Source of the DNA: Frigoribacterium sp. Leaf8
Lineage (GTDB): Bacteria > Actinomycetota > Actinomycetes > Actinomycetales > Microbacteriaceae
Direction of reading: 5' to 3'
Length of the DNA stretch: 64,000 bases
Assembly: GCF_001421165.1 (NCBI RefSeq)
Contig: NZ_LMKB01000006.1
Location: 295,936-359,935 of the forward strand
Positions 50,689 to 61,621 of the stretch are shown here, piece after piece (within the stretch, counting starts at the first letter, position 1; the number at the start of each line of letters is the position of its first letter). The translations under genes were made by a program, and so were the position numbers. Below the pieces are notes generated by a model, which saw only the letters and a program-made list of their open reading frames with translations, was not told where the DNA came from and made no database searches.

Positions 50689-51881
50689 TCGCCAGCCCCC
50701 TCCGCCCCCTCGCCGTCGCCTCGGGCGTCGCCGCCCTCGCGCTGGCCCTGACCGGCTGCGTCGCGAACGCTCCCGCCGGCTCCTCCGCGGCCACCGCCGT
50801 GACCGTCGACGGCTCCGACGACACGTGTTCGCTCTCGACCACCTCGGTCCCGAGCGGCCCCGTCACGTTCACCATGACGAACACCGGCAGCGACAACAGC
50901 GAGTTCGAACTGCTCGCCGACGACGGTCTCCGCATCATCAGCGAGAAGGAGAACATCGGCCCCGGCACGACGGGCTCGATGACGGTCTCGGTGCCGGCCG
51001 GCGACTACTACACCGCCTGCGTCCCGGGACTCGTCGGAGAAGGCGTCCGCGCCTCCTTCACGGTGACCGACTCGGGCGCGGCCGTCGAGGCGACGGGCAG
51101 CGAGAAGCAGCAGATCGACGCCGCGGCGACGGCGTACGTGGGCTACGTGAAGGACCAGACCGGGCAGCTCGTCACGGCGACCGACGAGTTCCTCGCCGCG
51201 TACACCGCCGGCGACGACGAGAAGGCCCGGTCGCTCTACCCGTCGGCGCGGGCGCACTACGAGCGCATCGAGCCGGTGGCCGAGTCGTTCGGCGACCTCG
51301 ACCCGAAGATCGACTTCCGCGAGGCCGACGTCGAAGCCGGCACCGAGTGGACCGGATGGCACCGCATCGAGAAGGACCTCTGGCAGCCCGCGGCGTCCGA
51401 GAACGGAGGCGCGGCGTACGTCCCCCTGACGGCCGACGAACGTGCCCACTACGCCGGCCTGCTGACGAGCGACACGAAGGACCTCTACGACGAGGTCACC
51501 GCGGACGACTTCACGGTCGGGATCGACGCGATCGCCAACGGCGCGGTCGGCCTGATGGACGAGGTGGCCACCGGCAAGATCACCGGCGAGGAAGAGATCT
51601 GGTCGCACACCGACCTCTACGACTTCCAGGGCAACCTCGAGGGCGCCCGGGTGGCGTTCGACGGCGTGCGCGACATCGTCGACCAGAAGGACCCCGAGCT
51701 GGCGACCTCCATCGACGACCGGCTGACGAAGGTCGAGACGCTGCTCGCGGGGTACGGCAGCCTCGACACGGGGTACCCGTCGTACACCGACCTGACCGAC
51801 GCCGACAAGAAGAAGCTGTCGGATGCCGTCAACGCCCTCAGCGAGCCGCTCAGCGAGCTCACCTCCGCGCTGGTCGCCTGA
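50685..51881 (+). CDS. efeO: EfeO iron-uptake lipoprotein (cupredoxin + M75 imelysin domain)
   Basis: 398 aa. Lipoprotein signal with lipobox LTGC (C25). Cupredoxin-like domain (about 40-135, CSLSTTSVPSGPVTFTMTNTG, YYTACVPG) followed by the imelysin/M75 domain (about 145-395) with iron-binding HYERIEP (HxxxE) and GWHRIEKDLW. It presents iron to EfeU at the outer membrane face. ATG at 50685 overlaps efeU by four bases. Confidence 0.93.
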   Translation: MIASPLRPLAVASGVAALALALTGCVANAPAGSSAATAVTVDGSDDTCSLSTTSVPSGPVTFTMTNTGSDNSEFELLADDGLRIISEKENIGPGTTGSMTVSVPAGDYYTACVPGLVGEGVRASFTVTDSGAAVEATGSEKQQIDAAATAYVGYVKDQTGQLVTATDEFLAAYTAGDDEKARSLYPSARAHYERIEPVAESFGDLDPKIDFREADVEAGTEWTGWHRIEKDLWQPAASENGGAAYVPLTADERAHYAGLLTSDTKDLYDEVTADDFTVGIDAIANGAVGLMDEVATGKITGEEEIWSHTDLYDFQGNLEGARVAFDGVRDIVDQKDPELATSIDDRLTKVETLLAGYGSLDTGYPSYTDLTDADKKKLSDAVNALSEPLSELTSALVA

Positions 51882-51883
51882 CG

Positions 51884-53167
51884 GTGACGGAGGGAGGCGG
51901 CCTCTCGCGCCGCGGTCTGCTGGGACTCGTCGGGACGGGCGTCGGAGCCGGCGTCCTCGGCCTCGGGGTCGGAATCGGCACGGACCGAGCCGTGCAGGCC
52001 CACGCCGATGGGTCCTCCGGGGCCTCGCCGTCGTACCCGTTCTTCGGTCGGCACCAGTCGGGCATCGTCACCGCCGCGCAGGACCGCCTGCACTTCGCCT
52101 CGTTCGACGTCGCGGACGGGGTCTCCCGCGCCGAACTCGTCGAGCTGCTGAAGGACTGGAGCTACGCCGCGTCGAGGCTGACGGCCGGCCTCGACGTCAG
52201 CCCGACGGGCGCCACGGGCGGCAGCCCCCTGGCACCTCCGGACGACACGGGCGAGGCCACGGGTCTGCCCGCGGCCGGGCTGACCGTGACGATCGGGTTC
52301 GGTCCGTCGCTGTTCACCACGAGCGACGGCACCGACCGTTTTGGGCTCGCCTCGAAGCGGCCTCCGGCCCTCGTCGACCTGCCCCACTTCTCGGGCGACC
52401 AGCTCGTGGCGGCCGCGAGCGGCGGCGACCTGTGCGTACAGGCCTGCAGCGACGACCCGCAGGTCGCGGTGCACGCGATCCGCAACCTCTCGCGGATCGC
52501 CTTCGGCCGCGCCTCCCTGCGGTGGTCGCAGCTGGGATTCGGTCGGACCTCGTCGACGACCCGTGGCCAGACGACGCCCCGCAACCTCTTCGGCTTCAAG
52601 GACGGCACGGCCAACGTCAAGGCCGAGGACGTCACCGCGGTGGAGGACGGCGTCTGGGCGACCGCGTCCGACGGCGCCGGGTGGATGAGCGGCGGCTCGT
52701 ACCTCGTCGCGCGCAAGATCCGCATGACGATCGAGACGTGGGACCACGCCTCGCTGGCCGAGCAGCAGACGGTCGTGGGTCGGGACAAGGGCGAGGGGGC
52801 TCCGCTCTCGGGCGGCACCGAGTTCACGGCCCCCGACTTCGCCGCGTCCGCCCCGACCGGTGGCGGGCCGGCCATCGCACCCGACTCGCACGTCGCCCTG
52901 GCGCACCCCCAGAACAACGACGGGGCCACGCTGCTGCGCCGCGGCTACAACTTCGTCGACGGCAACGACGAACTCGGCCGCCTCAACGCCGGGCTGTTCT
53001 TCATCGCCTTCAACCGGGACCCGCGGCGGCAGTACGTGCCCATCCAGCAGGCGCTGTCGCGGAACGACCGGATGAACGAGTACGTGAAGCACGTCGGATC
53101 GGGCATCTTCGCCGTTCCACCGGGGGCGTCCCAGGACGGCTGGGTGGGCGAGACCCTCTTCGCCTGA
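51884..53167 (+). CDS. efeB: EfeB DyP-type heme peroxidase with Tat signal
   Basis: 427 aa. Twin-arginine signal SRRGLLGLVGTGVGAGVLGLG (R9-R10), then a DyP-peroxidase fold with the distal GXXDG motif in FGFKDGTANVKAED and the late conserved SHVALAHPQNNDGATLLRRGYNF holding the heme-region His. Exported folded with heme, it is proposed to oxidise Fe2+ or take part in iron release from heme in the EfeUOB system. GTG at 51884, three bases after the efeO stop. Its export needs the Tat machinery, whose tatB is at 40542-40955. Confidence 0.93.
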   Translation: MTEGGGLSRRGLLGLVGTGVGAGVLGLGVGIGTDRAVQAHADGSSGASPSYPFFGRHQSGIVTAAQDRLHFASFDVADGVSRAELVELLKDWSYAASRLTAGLDVSPTGATGGSPLAPPDDTGEATGLPAAGLTVTIGFGPSLFTTSDGTDRFGLASKRPPALVDLPHFSGDQLVAAASGGDLCVQACSDDPQVAVHAIRNLSRIAFGRASLRWSQLGFGRTSSTTRGQTTPRNLFGFKDGTANVKAEDVTAVEDGVWATASDGAGWMSGGSYLVARKIRMTIETWDHASLAEQQTVVGRDKGEGAPLSGGTEFTAPDFAASAPTGGGPAIAPDSHVALAHPQNNDGATLLRRGYNFVDGNDELGRLNAGLFFIAFNRDPRRQYVPIQQALSRNDRMNEYVKHVGSGIFAVPPGASQDGWVGETLFA

Positions 53168-53240
53168 CGCGACCGTCGGGCCCCGGGACTCGCCGAGACC
53201 CGCGGGACTCGCACAGTCCGTCGGGATGCGCCGCGGTCGC

Positions 53241-53756
53241 TCAGACGGACGTGACGACGTAGGTGGCGATCGCCCGGCCCTCGCTGTCGGTCGAGACGGT
53301 GAGCACGACGCGGTAAGCGGAACCCGTGAACGTGCCGAAGCCGCTCTCGGCGTCGGTGTCGACCCCGGAGGCCGTGAACCCGGCGGCCTCGAGCTGCTGT
53401 TGGGCGACGGTGAACTGGTCGGCACCCGAGACCGCGATCTGGGCCACCCAGCCGGTGCCGTCGGGACCGGCTCCCCCACCGCGGGTCGTCCCGGGGACGA
53501 GCGGGACCTCGGTCGGGAAACTCGCGGGCAGGGTGCCGTCGGTCGTGATGCCGGCACCGTTCAGCGCCTCCCCGGCGGCGTCCTCGACGGCCTTCTGCGC
53601 CGTGCCCTTGAGGCTCTCGATGCCGCTGTCGACCGCGCCACCCACGATGTTGTCGACGGGCGAGCCCGCGCCGCAGGCGGTGAGGCCGGTCACGAGGCCG
53701 GCCGCCAGCGCGAGCGTGGCGGCGGAGCGGGCGAGGGTCGTCTTCTGCATCAGCAC
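53241..53756 (-). CDS. Hypothetical lipoprotein
   Basis: 171 aa. Lipoprotein signal peptide with lipobox LTAC (Cys 28), then a Gly/Ala/Asp-rich domain. Recognisable stretches: SGIESLKGTAQKAVEDAAGEALNGAGI and WVAQIAVSGADQFTVAQQQLEAAGFT; this resembles actinobacterial lipoproteins of unknown function. GTG at 53756 lies 6 nt after a TAGCCT -10 (leaderless); ATG two codons later is the alternative. Convergent with efeB, 73 bp apart. Confidence 0.8.
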   Translation of the reverse strand: MLMQKTTLARSAATLALAAGLVTGLTACGAGSPVDNIVGGAVDSGIESLKGTAQKAVEDAAGEALNGAGITTDGTLPASFPTEVPLVPGTTRGGGAGPDGTGWVAQIAVSGADQFTVAQQQLEAAGFTASGVDTDAESGFGTFTGSAYRVVLTVSTDSEGRAIATYVVTSV

Positions 53757-53762
53757 CCCGCG

Positions 53763-53768
53763 AGGCTA
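53763..53768 (-). promoter_or_regulatory. -10 element TAGCCT of lipoprotein gene
   Basis: Minus-strand TAGCCT lies 6 nt upstream of the GTG at 53756. Confidence 0.5.
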
Positions 53769-53814
53769 ACCGCGGTCGCTGAGGGCGGGCGTGGAACGTG
53801 CCGACGATGCACGA

Positions 53815-53848
53815 AGGAGGCGGCCCGCAGTGGTGCGGACCGCCTCCT
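53815..53848 (-). terminator. Hairpin terminator after typA
   Basis: AGGAGGCGG (53815-53823) pairs with CCGCCTCCT (53840-53848); after a C-A mismatch CCGC pairs with GCGG around AGTGGT. It begins 29 bp past the typA stop. Confidence 0.78.
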
Positions 53849-53877
53849 CGATGGGTGGTGCGGTGGAGCGGTGCTGC

Positions 53878-55788
<1,911 letters not shown>

Positions 55789-55866
55789 GGATGTATTCCT
55801 TACGAGAAGAGAGAGGGGGAAGTGGTCGGGTCGGAGCCCGGCGGGAACAGTCTACGGCACGTGGTA

Positions 55867-55911
55867 AAGGGGCCCCTCCGCCGTGCTCTCGGCACGGCGG
55901 AGGGGCCCCTT
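55867..55911 (-). terminator. Very strong hairpin after the peptide-transporter operon
   Basis: Perfect 20-bp stem (AAGGGGCCCCTCCGCCGTGC, 55867-55886, with its complement at 55892-55911) and a 5-nt loop, 23 bp past the ATPase stop. The stem is by far the longest in the window. Confidence 0.9.
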
Positions 55912-55919
55912 CGACACCA

Positions 55920-55933
55920 GGAGGCGCGGGTCG
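55920..55933 (+). repeat. Dispersed motif GGAGGCGCGGGTCG
   Basis: Intergenic copy lying between the 20-bp terminator stem and the stop codon (55935-55937) of the peptide-transporter ATPase gene. Confidence 0.5.
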
Positions 55934-55934
55934 A

Positions 55935-57692
55935 CTACCGGCCGAACTCGAAGCTCGCGCCGGGGATCGCCTCGAGCAGTTCACGCGTGTACTGCTTCGT
56001 GGGGTTGGCGAAGATCTCGTCCGTGGTGCCGGCCTCGACGACGCGACCCTTCTGCATGACGCTGACGTTGTCCGCGATGAGGCGGACGACGGCGAGGTCG
56101 TGCGTGATGAAGAGGTAGGTCAGCCCGAGTTCGGTCTGCAGGTCGGTGAGCAGGTCGAGGATCTGCCCCTGGACGAGGACGTCCAGTGCCGAGACCGCCT
56201 CGTCGAGGACGATGACGTCGGGCTTGAGGGCGAGCGCCCGAGCGACGGCGATGCGCTGGCGCTGACCACCGGAGAGCTCGTTCGGGTACCGGTTGACCGT
56301 CGACGCGGGCAGGGACACCTGGTCGAGCAACTCGCGGACGCGGGCTTGACGGCTGGCCCGGTCGCCGATGCCGTGCGTGACGAGCGGTTCGGCGATGGTG
56401 TTGCCCACGCTGTACATCGGGTCGAGCGAACCGTAGGGGTCCTGGAAGACCGGCTGGACGCGACGACGGAAGTCGAAGAGCTCGCGGCCCTTCAGCGCCC
56501 CGACGCTCTGGCCGCCGACCGCGACGGTGCCCGAGGTGATCGACTCGAGCTGGAGCACGAGCTTGGCCACGGTCGACTTGCCCGAACCGGACTCGCCCAC
56601 GAGTGCCATCGTCGTGCCCCGCGGGATCGAGAAGGACACGTCGTCGACGGCCCGGAGTTCGGTCGTCTTGAAGCCGCCCTGGCGGATCTTGTAGACCTTG
56701 GACAGGTTCGTCACCGAGATGTACTCGGAGTCCTTCTTGCCGGCCTCCTCGCGCTGACGGGCGCGAGCGATGAGCTCGGCGTCGTCGGCGCCTTCGTCGG
56801 AGATCGCGAGCCCGTGGGAGTGCGTGGGTGCGATGCTCGACTGGATGCGCTGGCTGGCCAGCGAAGGAGCGGCGGCGACGAGTCGCTGCGTGTAGGGGTG
56901 CTGAGGATTGGCGAGGATCTCTTTGGACGGCCCCGACTCGACGACGCGACCCTTGTACATGACGACGAGCTTCTCGGCCCGTTCGGCGGCGAGGCCGAGG
57001 TCGTGCGTGATGAAGAGCACCGAGGTGCCGTAGTCGCGGGTCAGGGTCTCGAGGTGGTCGAGGATGCGGCGCTGGACGGTCACGTCGAGGGCCGAGGTGG
57101 GCTCGTCGGCGATCAGGAGCTTGGGCCGCGACGACAGGCCGATGCCGATCAGCACACGCTGGCGCATGCCGCCCGAGAACTGGTGGGGGAACTGCTTGAG
57201 GCGCTCGCCCGCGTCGTTGAGCCCGGCCTCCTTCAGGACGTCGATGGCTCGCTGGCGCACGGCCTGCTTGCCGGTCGCGACGCCGTTCGCCCGGATGGCC
57301 TCCTCGACCTGGAAGCCGATGCTCCAGACGGGGTTGAGGTTCGACATGGGGTCCTGCGGCACGTAGCCGATGTCGCGACCACGGATGGCCTGCATCTCGG
57401 ACGCGCTGACCTTCGTGAGGTCCTTGCCCTCGAAGAGGATCTGGCCGCCGGTGACCTCTCCCGTGCCGGGCAGCAGGTCGATGATCGACGTGGCGGTCGT
57501 CGACTTGCCCGAGCCGGACTCGCCCACGATCGCGAGGCTCTCGCCCTGGCGGATCGTCAGGTCGACCCCGCGCACGGCGTCGACGTACCCGGCCTGCGTC
57601 TTGAAGCCGATCTTCAGGCCCTTGATCTCGAGCAGGGGCGTCGAGGACGACGCGGTGCCCGCCGTCTCGGGTCGGGTTGAGGTGTCGGTCAT
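55935..57692 (-). CDS. Peptide ABC transporter, two fused ATPase domains (DppD-DppF type)
   Basis: 585 aa with two complete ABC domains. Domain 1 (about 18-270): Walker A VGESGSGKST, signature FSGGMRQRV, Walker B LLIADEPTSALD. Domain 2 (about 305-560): Walker A VGESGSGKST, ELSGGQRQRI, IVLDEAVSALD. In Domain 2 the Walker B position reads LDEAVSALD instead of ADEPTSALD, common in DppF. Each half ends in the oligopeptide-type C-terminal region (NPxHPYTxxL). It powers the neighbouring DppB/C permeases. ATG at 57692 overlaps the DppC-type stop (ATGA). Last gene of the operon. Confidence 0.93.
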   Translation of the reverse strand: MTDTSTRPETAGTASSSTPLLEIKGLKIGFKTQAGYVDAVRGVDLTIRQGESLAIVGESGSGKSTTATSIIDLLPGTGEVTGGQILFEGKDLTKVSASEMQAIRGRDIGYVPQDPMSNLNPVWSIGFQVEEAIRANGVATGKQAVRQRAIDVLKEAGLNDAGERLKQFPHQFSGGMRQRVLIGIGLSSRPKLLIADEPTSALDVTVQRRILDHLETLTRDYGTSVLFITHDLGLAAERAEKLVVMYKGRVVESGPSKEILANPQHPYTQRLVAAAPSLASQRIQSSIAPTHSHGLAISDEGADDAELIARARQREEAGKKDSEYISVTNLSKVYKIRQGGFKTTELRAVDDVSFSIPRGTTMALVGESGSGKSTVAKLVLQLESITSGTVAVGGQSVGALKGRELFDFRRRVQPVFQDPYGSLDPMYSVGNTIAEPLVTHGIGDRASRQARVRELLDQVSLPASTVNRYPNELSGGQRQRIAVARALALKPDVIVLDEAVSALDVLVQGQILDLLTDLQTELGLTYLFITHDLAVVRLIADNVSVMQKGRVVEAGTTDEIFANPTKQYTRELLEAIPGASFEFGR

Positions 57693-58642
57693 CGACGTGC
57701 CCTCGCCTTCGGGTCGAGGGCGTCGCGCACGACGTCGCCCATGAGGAGGAACGACAGCACCGTCACGGACAACGCCGCTGCGGGCCAGAAGAGGGGCATC
57801 GGCGCGACGCGGAGCGAGTTGCGTGCGGCGTTGATGTCGTTGCCCCAGGACATGGTGCTCGGCGGCAGCCCGATGCCGAGGAACGACAGCGTCGCCTCGG
57901 CCACGATGAACGTGCCGAGTGAGACGGTCGCCACGACGATGACCGGGGTGATGGCGTTCGGCACGACGTGTCGGACCAGGATGCGGAAGCGGGACACGCC
58001 GAGCGCCGCGGAGGCCGTGACGTAGTCGGCGGCCCGGGCGCTGAGGACCGAACCACGCATGACGCGCGCGATCTGGGGCCAGGCGAACACCGACAGCACG
58101 AGGGCCACGGTGAGGGGCGTCCTGGTCGGCAGGATGGACATCAACACGATGGCACCGAGGACGGTGGGGATCGCGAAGAAGATGTCGCCCAGGCGCGAGA
58201 CGATCGCGTCGAGCCATCCGCCGTAGAACCCGGCGAGCGACCCGATGACGATGCCGACGATCGTGACGATGATCGTCGCCAGCAGTCCGACGGTCAACGA
58301 GGCACGGGTGCCCCAGACGATGCGGGCGAACACGTCCGTTCCCTGGAAGGTGAAACCGAGCAGGTGACCGGCCGACGGGCCCTCGTTGCTGCGGGGCAGG
58401 TCGGCGGCCGTCGGCGAGACGCTGGTGAACAGCCCGGGGAAGAGCGCCACCATGATGACGACGACGATGAGGAACGCCGCGATCCAGAACGTCGGGCGAC
58501 GCTTCATGGCGTCCCACGCGTCGTTCCAGCTGCTGCGGGGCTTCTCGGACTCGTCGATCGCGTCGACGGCCTTGACGGGCGTCTCGTCGAGATCGGCGAC
58601 GAAGTGGTCGGCGGACAACGCCGACGAGTCGTTACTTGGCAT
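57689..58642 (-). CDS. Peptide ABC transporter permease (DppC type)
   Basis: 317 aa. N-terminal OppC_N region (DAMKRRPTFWIAAFLIVVVIM), five further transmembrane helices and the EAA loop YVTASAALGVSRFRILVRHVVPNAITPV that contacts the ATPase. The N-terminal cytoplasmic extension (about 45 aa) is long. ATG at 58642; it overlaps the dppB-type gene by 11 bp and the ATPase gene by four, so all three are coupled. Confidence 0.93.
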   Translation of the reverse strand: MPSNDSSALSADHFVADLDETPVKAVDAIDESEKPRSSWNDAWDAMKRRPTFWIAAFLIVVVIMVALFPGLFTSVSPTAADLPRSNEGPSAGHLLGFTFQGTDVFARIVWGTRASLTVGLLATIIVTIVGIVIGSLAGFYGGWLDAIVSRLGDIFFAIPTVLGAIVLMSILPTRTPLTVALVLSVFAWPQIARVMRGSVLSARAADYVTASAALGVSRFRILVRHVVPNAITPVIVVATVSLGTFIVAEATLSFLGIGLPPSTMSWGNDINAARNSLRVAPMPLFWPAAALSVTVLSFLLMGDVVRDALDPKARARR

Positions 58643-59561
58643 AGCGGATCCTCGGGTCGAGAAGGGCGTACAGCAGGTCGACGAGGAGGTTGGCGATCAT
58701 GAAGATGATCACCATCACGGCGACGAACGAGACGACGGTGGGGCCCTCGCCGAGCGTGATCGCCCGGTAGACGGTTCCGCCGACGCCCTGGATGTTGAAG
58801 ATTCCCTCGGTGACGATGGCACCGACCATCAGCGAACCGATGTCGACGCCGAGGTAGGTGACCACGGGGACGAGCGAGTTGCGCAGGATGTGCACCGTGA
58901 CGACGCGGCCACGGGTGAGGCCCTTCGCCGACGCGGTGCGCACGAAGTCCGCGCTCGAGTTCTCGGACACGGAGGCGCGGGTCAGGCGGACGATGTACGC
59001 GAACGACACCGAGGCGAGCACGATGGCCGGCAGGACGAGTTCGTCCCAGGGCGCCTGCGAGCTGACCGTCGTGCGGAACAGGCCGAGCTGGATGCCGAAG
59101 ACGTACTGCAGCAGGAAGCCGATGACGAACGTCGGCACCGAGATGAGCAGCAGGCTGACGACGAGGGCGCTCGTGTCGAAGAGCTTGCCCTTGCGGAGCC
59201 CGGCGATCAGGCCCACGACGATGCCGGCGACGGCCTCGAAGAGCAGGGCGAGCATCGCGAGCCGGAACGTGATCGGGAACGCGCGGATCAGCTCGTCGAC
59301 CACGGGGCGCCCGGAGAAGGTCGTGCCGAGGTCGCCGGTGAACAGGCCGCCGATGTACAGCAGGTACTGCACGATGAACGGTTGGTCGAGGTTGTACTCG
59401 GCGCGGATGGCCTCGATGACGGCCGGCGACGGGGTCTTGTCGCCGAACAGCGCCGCCACGGGGTCACCGGGCAGCGCGAAGACCATGAAGTAGATGAGGA
59501 ACGTCGCCCCGAAGAAGACGGGGATCAGTTGGAGGAGCCGGCGTCCGGTGTACCAGAGCAT
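58632..59561 (-). CDS. Peptide ABC transporter permease (DppB type)
   Basis: 309 aa, six transmembrane helices. Typical DppB start MLWYTGRRLLQLIPVFFGATFLIYFMV and LPGDP motif; the EAA loop is FVRTASAKGLTRGRVVTVHILRNSLVPVVTYLG. ATG at 59561 with GAGGAAG upstream; the longer open frame 5' of it runs through the hairpin and is not credible. One copy of GGAGGCGCGGGTCA (58971-58984) lies inside the coding region. Confidence 0.94.
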   Translation of the reverse strand: MLWYTGRRLLQLIPVFFGATFLIYFMVFALPGDPVAALFGDKTPSPAVIEAIRAEYNLDQPFIVQYLLYIGGLFTGDLGTTFSGRPVVDELIRAFPITFRLAMLALLFEAVAGIVVGLIAGLRKGKLFDTSALVVSLLLISVPTFVIGFLLQYVFGIQLGLFRTTVSSQAPWDELVLPAIVLASVSFAYIVRLTRASVSENSSADFVRTASAKGLTRGRVVTVHILRNSLVPVVTYLGVDIGSLMVGAIVTEGIFNIQGVGGTVYRAITLGEGPTVVSFVAVMVIIFMIANLLVDLLYALLDPRIRYAK

Positions 59562-59635
59562 CAGGCTTCCTCGGACGTCTGCGCGTGCATCGTTATCGCA
59601 ATCGTGTGGAGGGAGAGGTGGGTGGGCCCGCCGAA

Positions 59636-59669
59636 GGGGTCCGGACAGTGCGAACACTGCCCGGACCCC
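59636..59669 (-). terminator. Intra-operon hairpin between binding protein and permease genes
   Basis: GGGGTCCGG (59636-59644) pairs with 59661-59669; after an A-C mismatch CAGTG pairs with CACTG around CGAA. It lies between the substrate-binding protein stop (59711) and dppB (59561) and probably acts as an attenuator giving more binding protein than permease. Confidence 0.8.
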
Positions 59670-59710
59670 GTCGAGCGTCGGTCGAGCGCGTGAGCGACGA
59701 CCTTACTTGG

Positions 59711-61333
59711 TTACTTGGTGATGTTCTCGTAGATCGGCACGGAGTCCCAGCCGTACTCGACGTTGCTCACCGTGTCGGCCCAGACGCCGTTGACGTTCGC
59801 GTACCACAGCGGGATGATCGGCAGGTCCTTGAGCAGGACCTCCTGGGCCTTCTGGTACGAGGCGTTCGCGTCGTCCACGTCGCTCGCGGCGCTGCCCTCG
59901 GCGAGCAGGTCGTCGAACTCGGGGTTCGAGTACTTGCCGTCGTTCGAGCTGCCGTCGGTGGCCATCGTCGGGTACAGGAAGTTGTACAGCGACGGGTAGT
60001 CGGCCTGCCAACCCGAACGGAAGGCGCCGGTCATGGCACCACCCGAGGCGTCGGTGCGGAACTCGGCGAAGGTCGGGTAGGGCTTGCCCTCGGCCTTGAT
60101 GCCCAGCGTCTTCGAGATGTTCGCGGTGACCGCGTCCACCCACTCCTGGTGTCCACCGTCGGAGTTGTAGCCGATGGTGAACGTGGTGTCGCCGTAGGGC
60201 GAGATCGCGTCGGCCTGGTCCCAGAGGTCCTTGGCCTTGTCGGCGTCGAACGAGAGGACGCTCTCACCCTCGAGCTCGTCGGTGTAACCGGGGATGACGG
60301 GCGAGGTGAAGTCCTTGGCCGGCGTCCGCGTGCCCTGGAAGATGACCTTCGTGACGTCGTCGCGGTTGATGGACATCGAGATGGCCTGACGACGCAGGTC
60401 GCCCTCTTCGTCGTCACCGAAGTGAGCGAGGTACTGCGGGATCGTCATGCCCTGGAAGACCGCGGCGGGCTGGTTGACGTTCGTGTCGGGGAAGTCGCTC
60501 TGGTACGTCTGGAACGCCGCCGGGCCGATCTGGTCGAGCACGTCGAGGTTGCCACCCTGCACGTCGGCGTAGGCCGAGTCGAGCGAGGTGTAGAAGTTGA
60601 TGTCGAGCCCGCCGTTCTTCGGCTTGCGGTTGCCGTCGTAGTCGGGGTTCGTCTTGAGCTTGATGCCCTGGTTGTGCGTCCAGGCGCCTTCACCGTCGAG
60701 CATGTACGGGCCGTTGCCGACCGGGTTCTCGCCGAACGCGGCGGGGTCGGCGTAGAACGACTCGGGCAGCGGCGAGTAGGCCGAGTAGCCGAGGCGCAGC
60801 GGGAAGTCGGCCTCGGGGGTGTTGAGCGTCACCGTGAACTCGGTCGGGCTCTCGACGGTGAGGTCGAGGTCGCTCTGCTCGGTGTCGCTGTAGCCCTTGA
60901 AGTTCTCGAAGAACGAGCTGCCGGACGAGTTCGCGACGTTGTCGAAGCTCGCCGCCCAGTTCCAGGCCTTCGTGAACGACTCGCTCGTGACGTCGGTGCC
61001 GTCGGTGAACTTCCAGCCGTCCTTGAGCGTGACGGTCCACACGGTGGCGTCGTCGCTCTCGATGCTGTCGGCCACCTCGTTCTTGGTGGTGCCGTCGGCG
61101 TTGTAGCTGACGAGACCGGCGAAGATCGAGGTGACGATGCGGCCACCACCGGTCTCGGTGGTGTTCGACGGGACGAGCGGGTTCTCGGGCTCGGTGCCGT
61201 TCGTCTTGATGATCGCGGTAGCGTCACCGGACGACGTGTCGTCGTCCCCGCTGCCGCTGGCGCAACCGGTGAGGACGAGTGCTGCCGTCCCCACGACGGC
61301 GACGGCCGACAGGCCCATGCGCGTCTTCTTCAA
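59711..61333 (-). CDS. Peptide ABC transporter substrate-binding lipoprotein (SBP family 5)
   Basis: 540 aa. Lipobox LTGC (C24) after a short signal; family 5 solute-binding fold with TETGGGRIVTSIFAGLVSYNADG, WTVTLKDGWKFTDGTDVTSESF and VGNGPYMLDGE. Captures oligopeptides or similar substrates outside the cell for the DppBC/ATPase importer. The start is TTG at 61333, well supported by AGGAGG four bases upstream. First gene of the dpp-like operon, with an attenuating hairpin behind it. Confidence 0.94.
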   Translation of the reverse strand: MKKTRMGLSAVAVVGTAALVLTGCASGSGDDDTSSGDATAIIKTNGTEPENPLVPSNTTETGGGRIVTSIFAGLVSYNADGTTKNEVADSIESDDATVWTVTLKDGWKFTDGTDVTSESFTKAWNWAASFDNVANSSGSSFFENFKGYSDTEQSDLDLTVESPTEFTVTLNTPEADFPLRLGYSAYSPLPESFYADPAAFGENPVGNGPYMLDGEGAWTHNQGIKLKTNPDYDGNRKPKNGGLDINFYTSLDSAYADVQGGNLDVLDQIGPAAFQTYQSDFPDTNVNQPAAVFQGMTIPQYLAHFGDDEEGDLRRQAISMSINRDDVTKVIFQGTRTPAKDFTSPVIPGYTDELEGESVLSFDADKAKDLWDQADAISPYGDTTFTIGYNSDGGHQEWVDAVTANISKTLGIKAEGKPYPTFAEFRTDASGGAMTGAFRSGWQADYPSLYNFLYPTMATDGSSNDGKYSNPEFDDLLAEGSAASDVDDANASYQKAQEVLLKDLPIIPLWYANVNGVWADTVSNVEYGWDSVPIYENITK

Positions 61334-61399
61334 TGTTCCTCCTGATGCGGGAAAGGACGCAGCACTGTGCCCAGGGGCCGTGCCGCGTTGGATGGTGTG

Positions 61400-61429
61400 A
61401 GCCTAGGCACCCCGTTCGGGCATCACCAA
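61400..61429 (-). promoter_or_regulatory. Possible promoter of the peptide-transporter operon
   Basis: On the minus strand TTGGTG (61424-61429) and TAGGCT (61400-61405) are separated by 18 bp, leaving a leader of about 60 nt with a strong ribosome site. The 288-bp intergenic stretch 61334-61621 otherwise holds the plus-strand -10 element of the CPBP gene and one dispersed motif. Confidence 0.35.
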
Positions 61430-61574
61430 ACCCCGACGTCAACGGTTACACGACGGAAACCAACTCGCCGGATCGTTGCGTCGGCACCCGGTTCGTTGCG
61501 TGTGGGGCCTGAAGTTCGCATGAATCGGCTGCGAGAAATCCGCCACCTGGCAGGTATTGTTCTCCGCCACGGCA

Positions 61575-61588
61575 GGAGGCGCGGGTCG
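61575..61588 (+). repeat. Dispersed motif GGAGGCGCGGGTCG
   Basis: Intergenic copy 21 bp upstream of the -10 element of the CPBP-family gene. Confidence 0.5.
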
Positions 61589-61608
61589 GCCCACCCACGC
61601 CGGTCCCG

Positions 61609-61614
61609 TACGAT
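61609..61614 (+). promoter_or_regulatory. -10 element TACGAT of CPBP gene, leaderless start
   Basis: TACGAT lies 7 nt before the GTG at 61622. Confidence 0.55.
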
Positions 61615-61621
61615 CGCCCCC

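Noticed and set aside
53168-53240. GCGACCG...CGGTCGC pairing and a repeated CGGGACTCGC between efeB and the lipoprotein gene
   Set aside because: Arms are 7 bp and about 55 bp apart; too weak to call a terminator, although a bidirectional one would be expected here.
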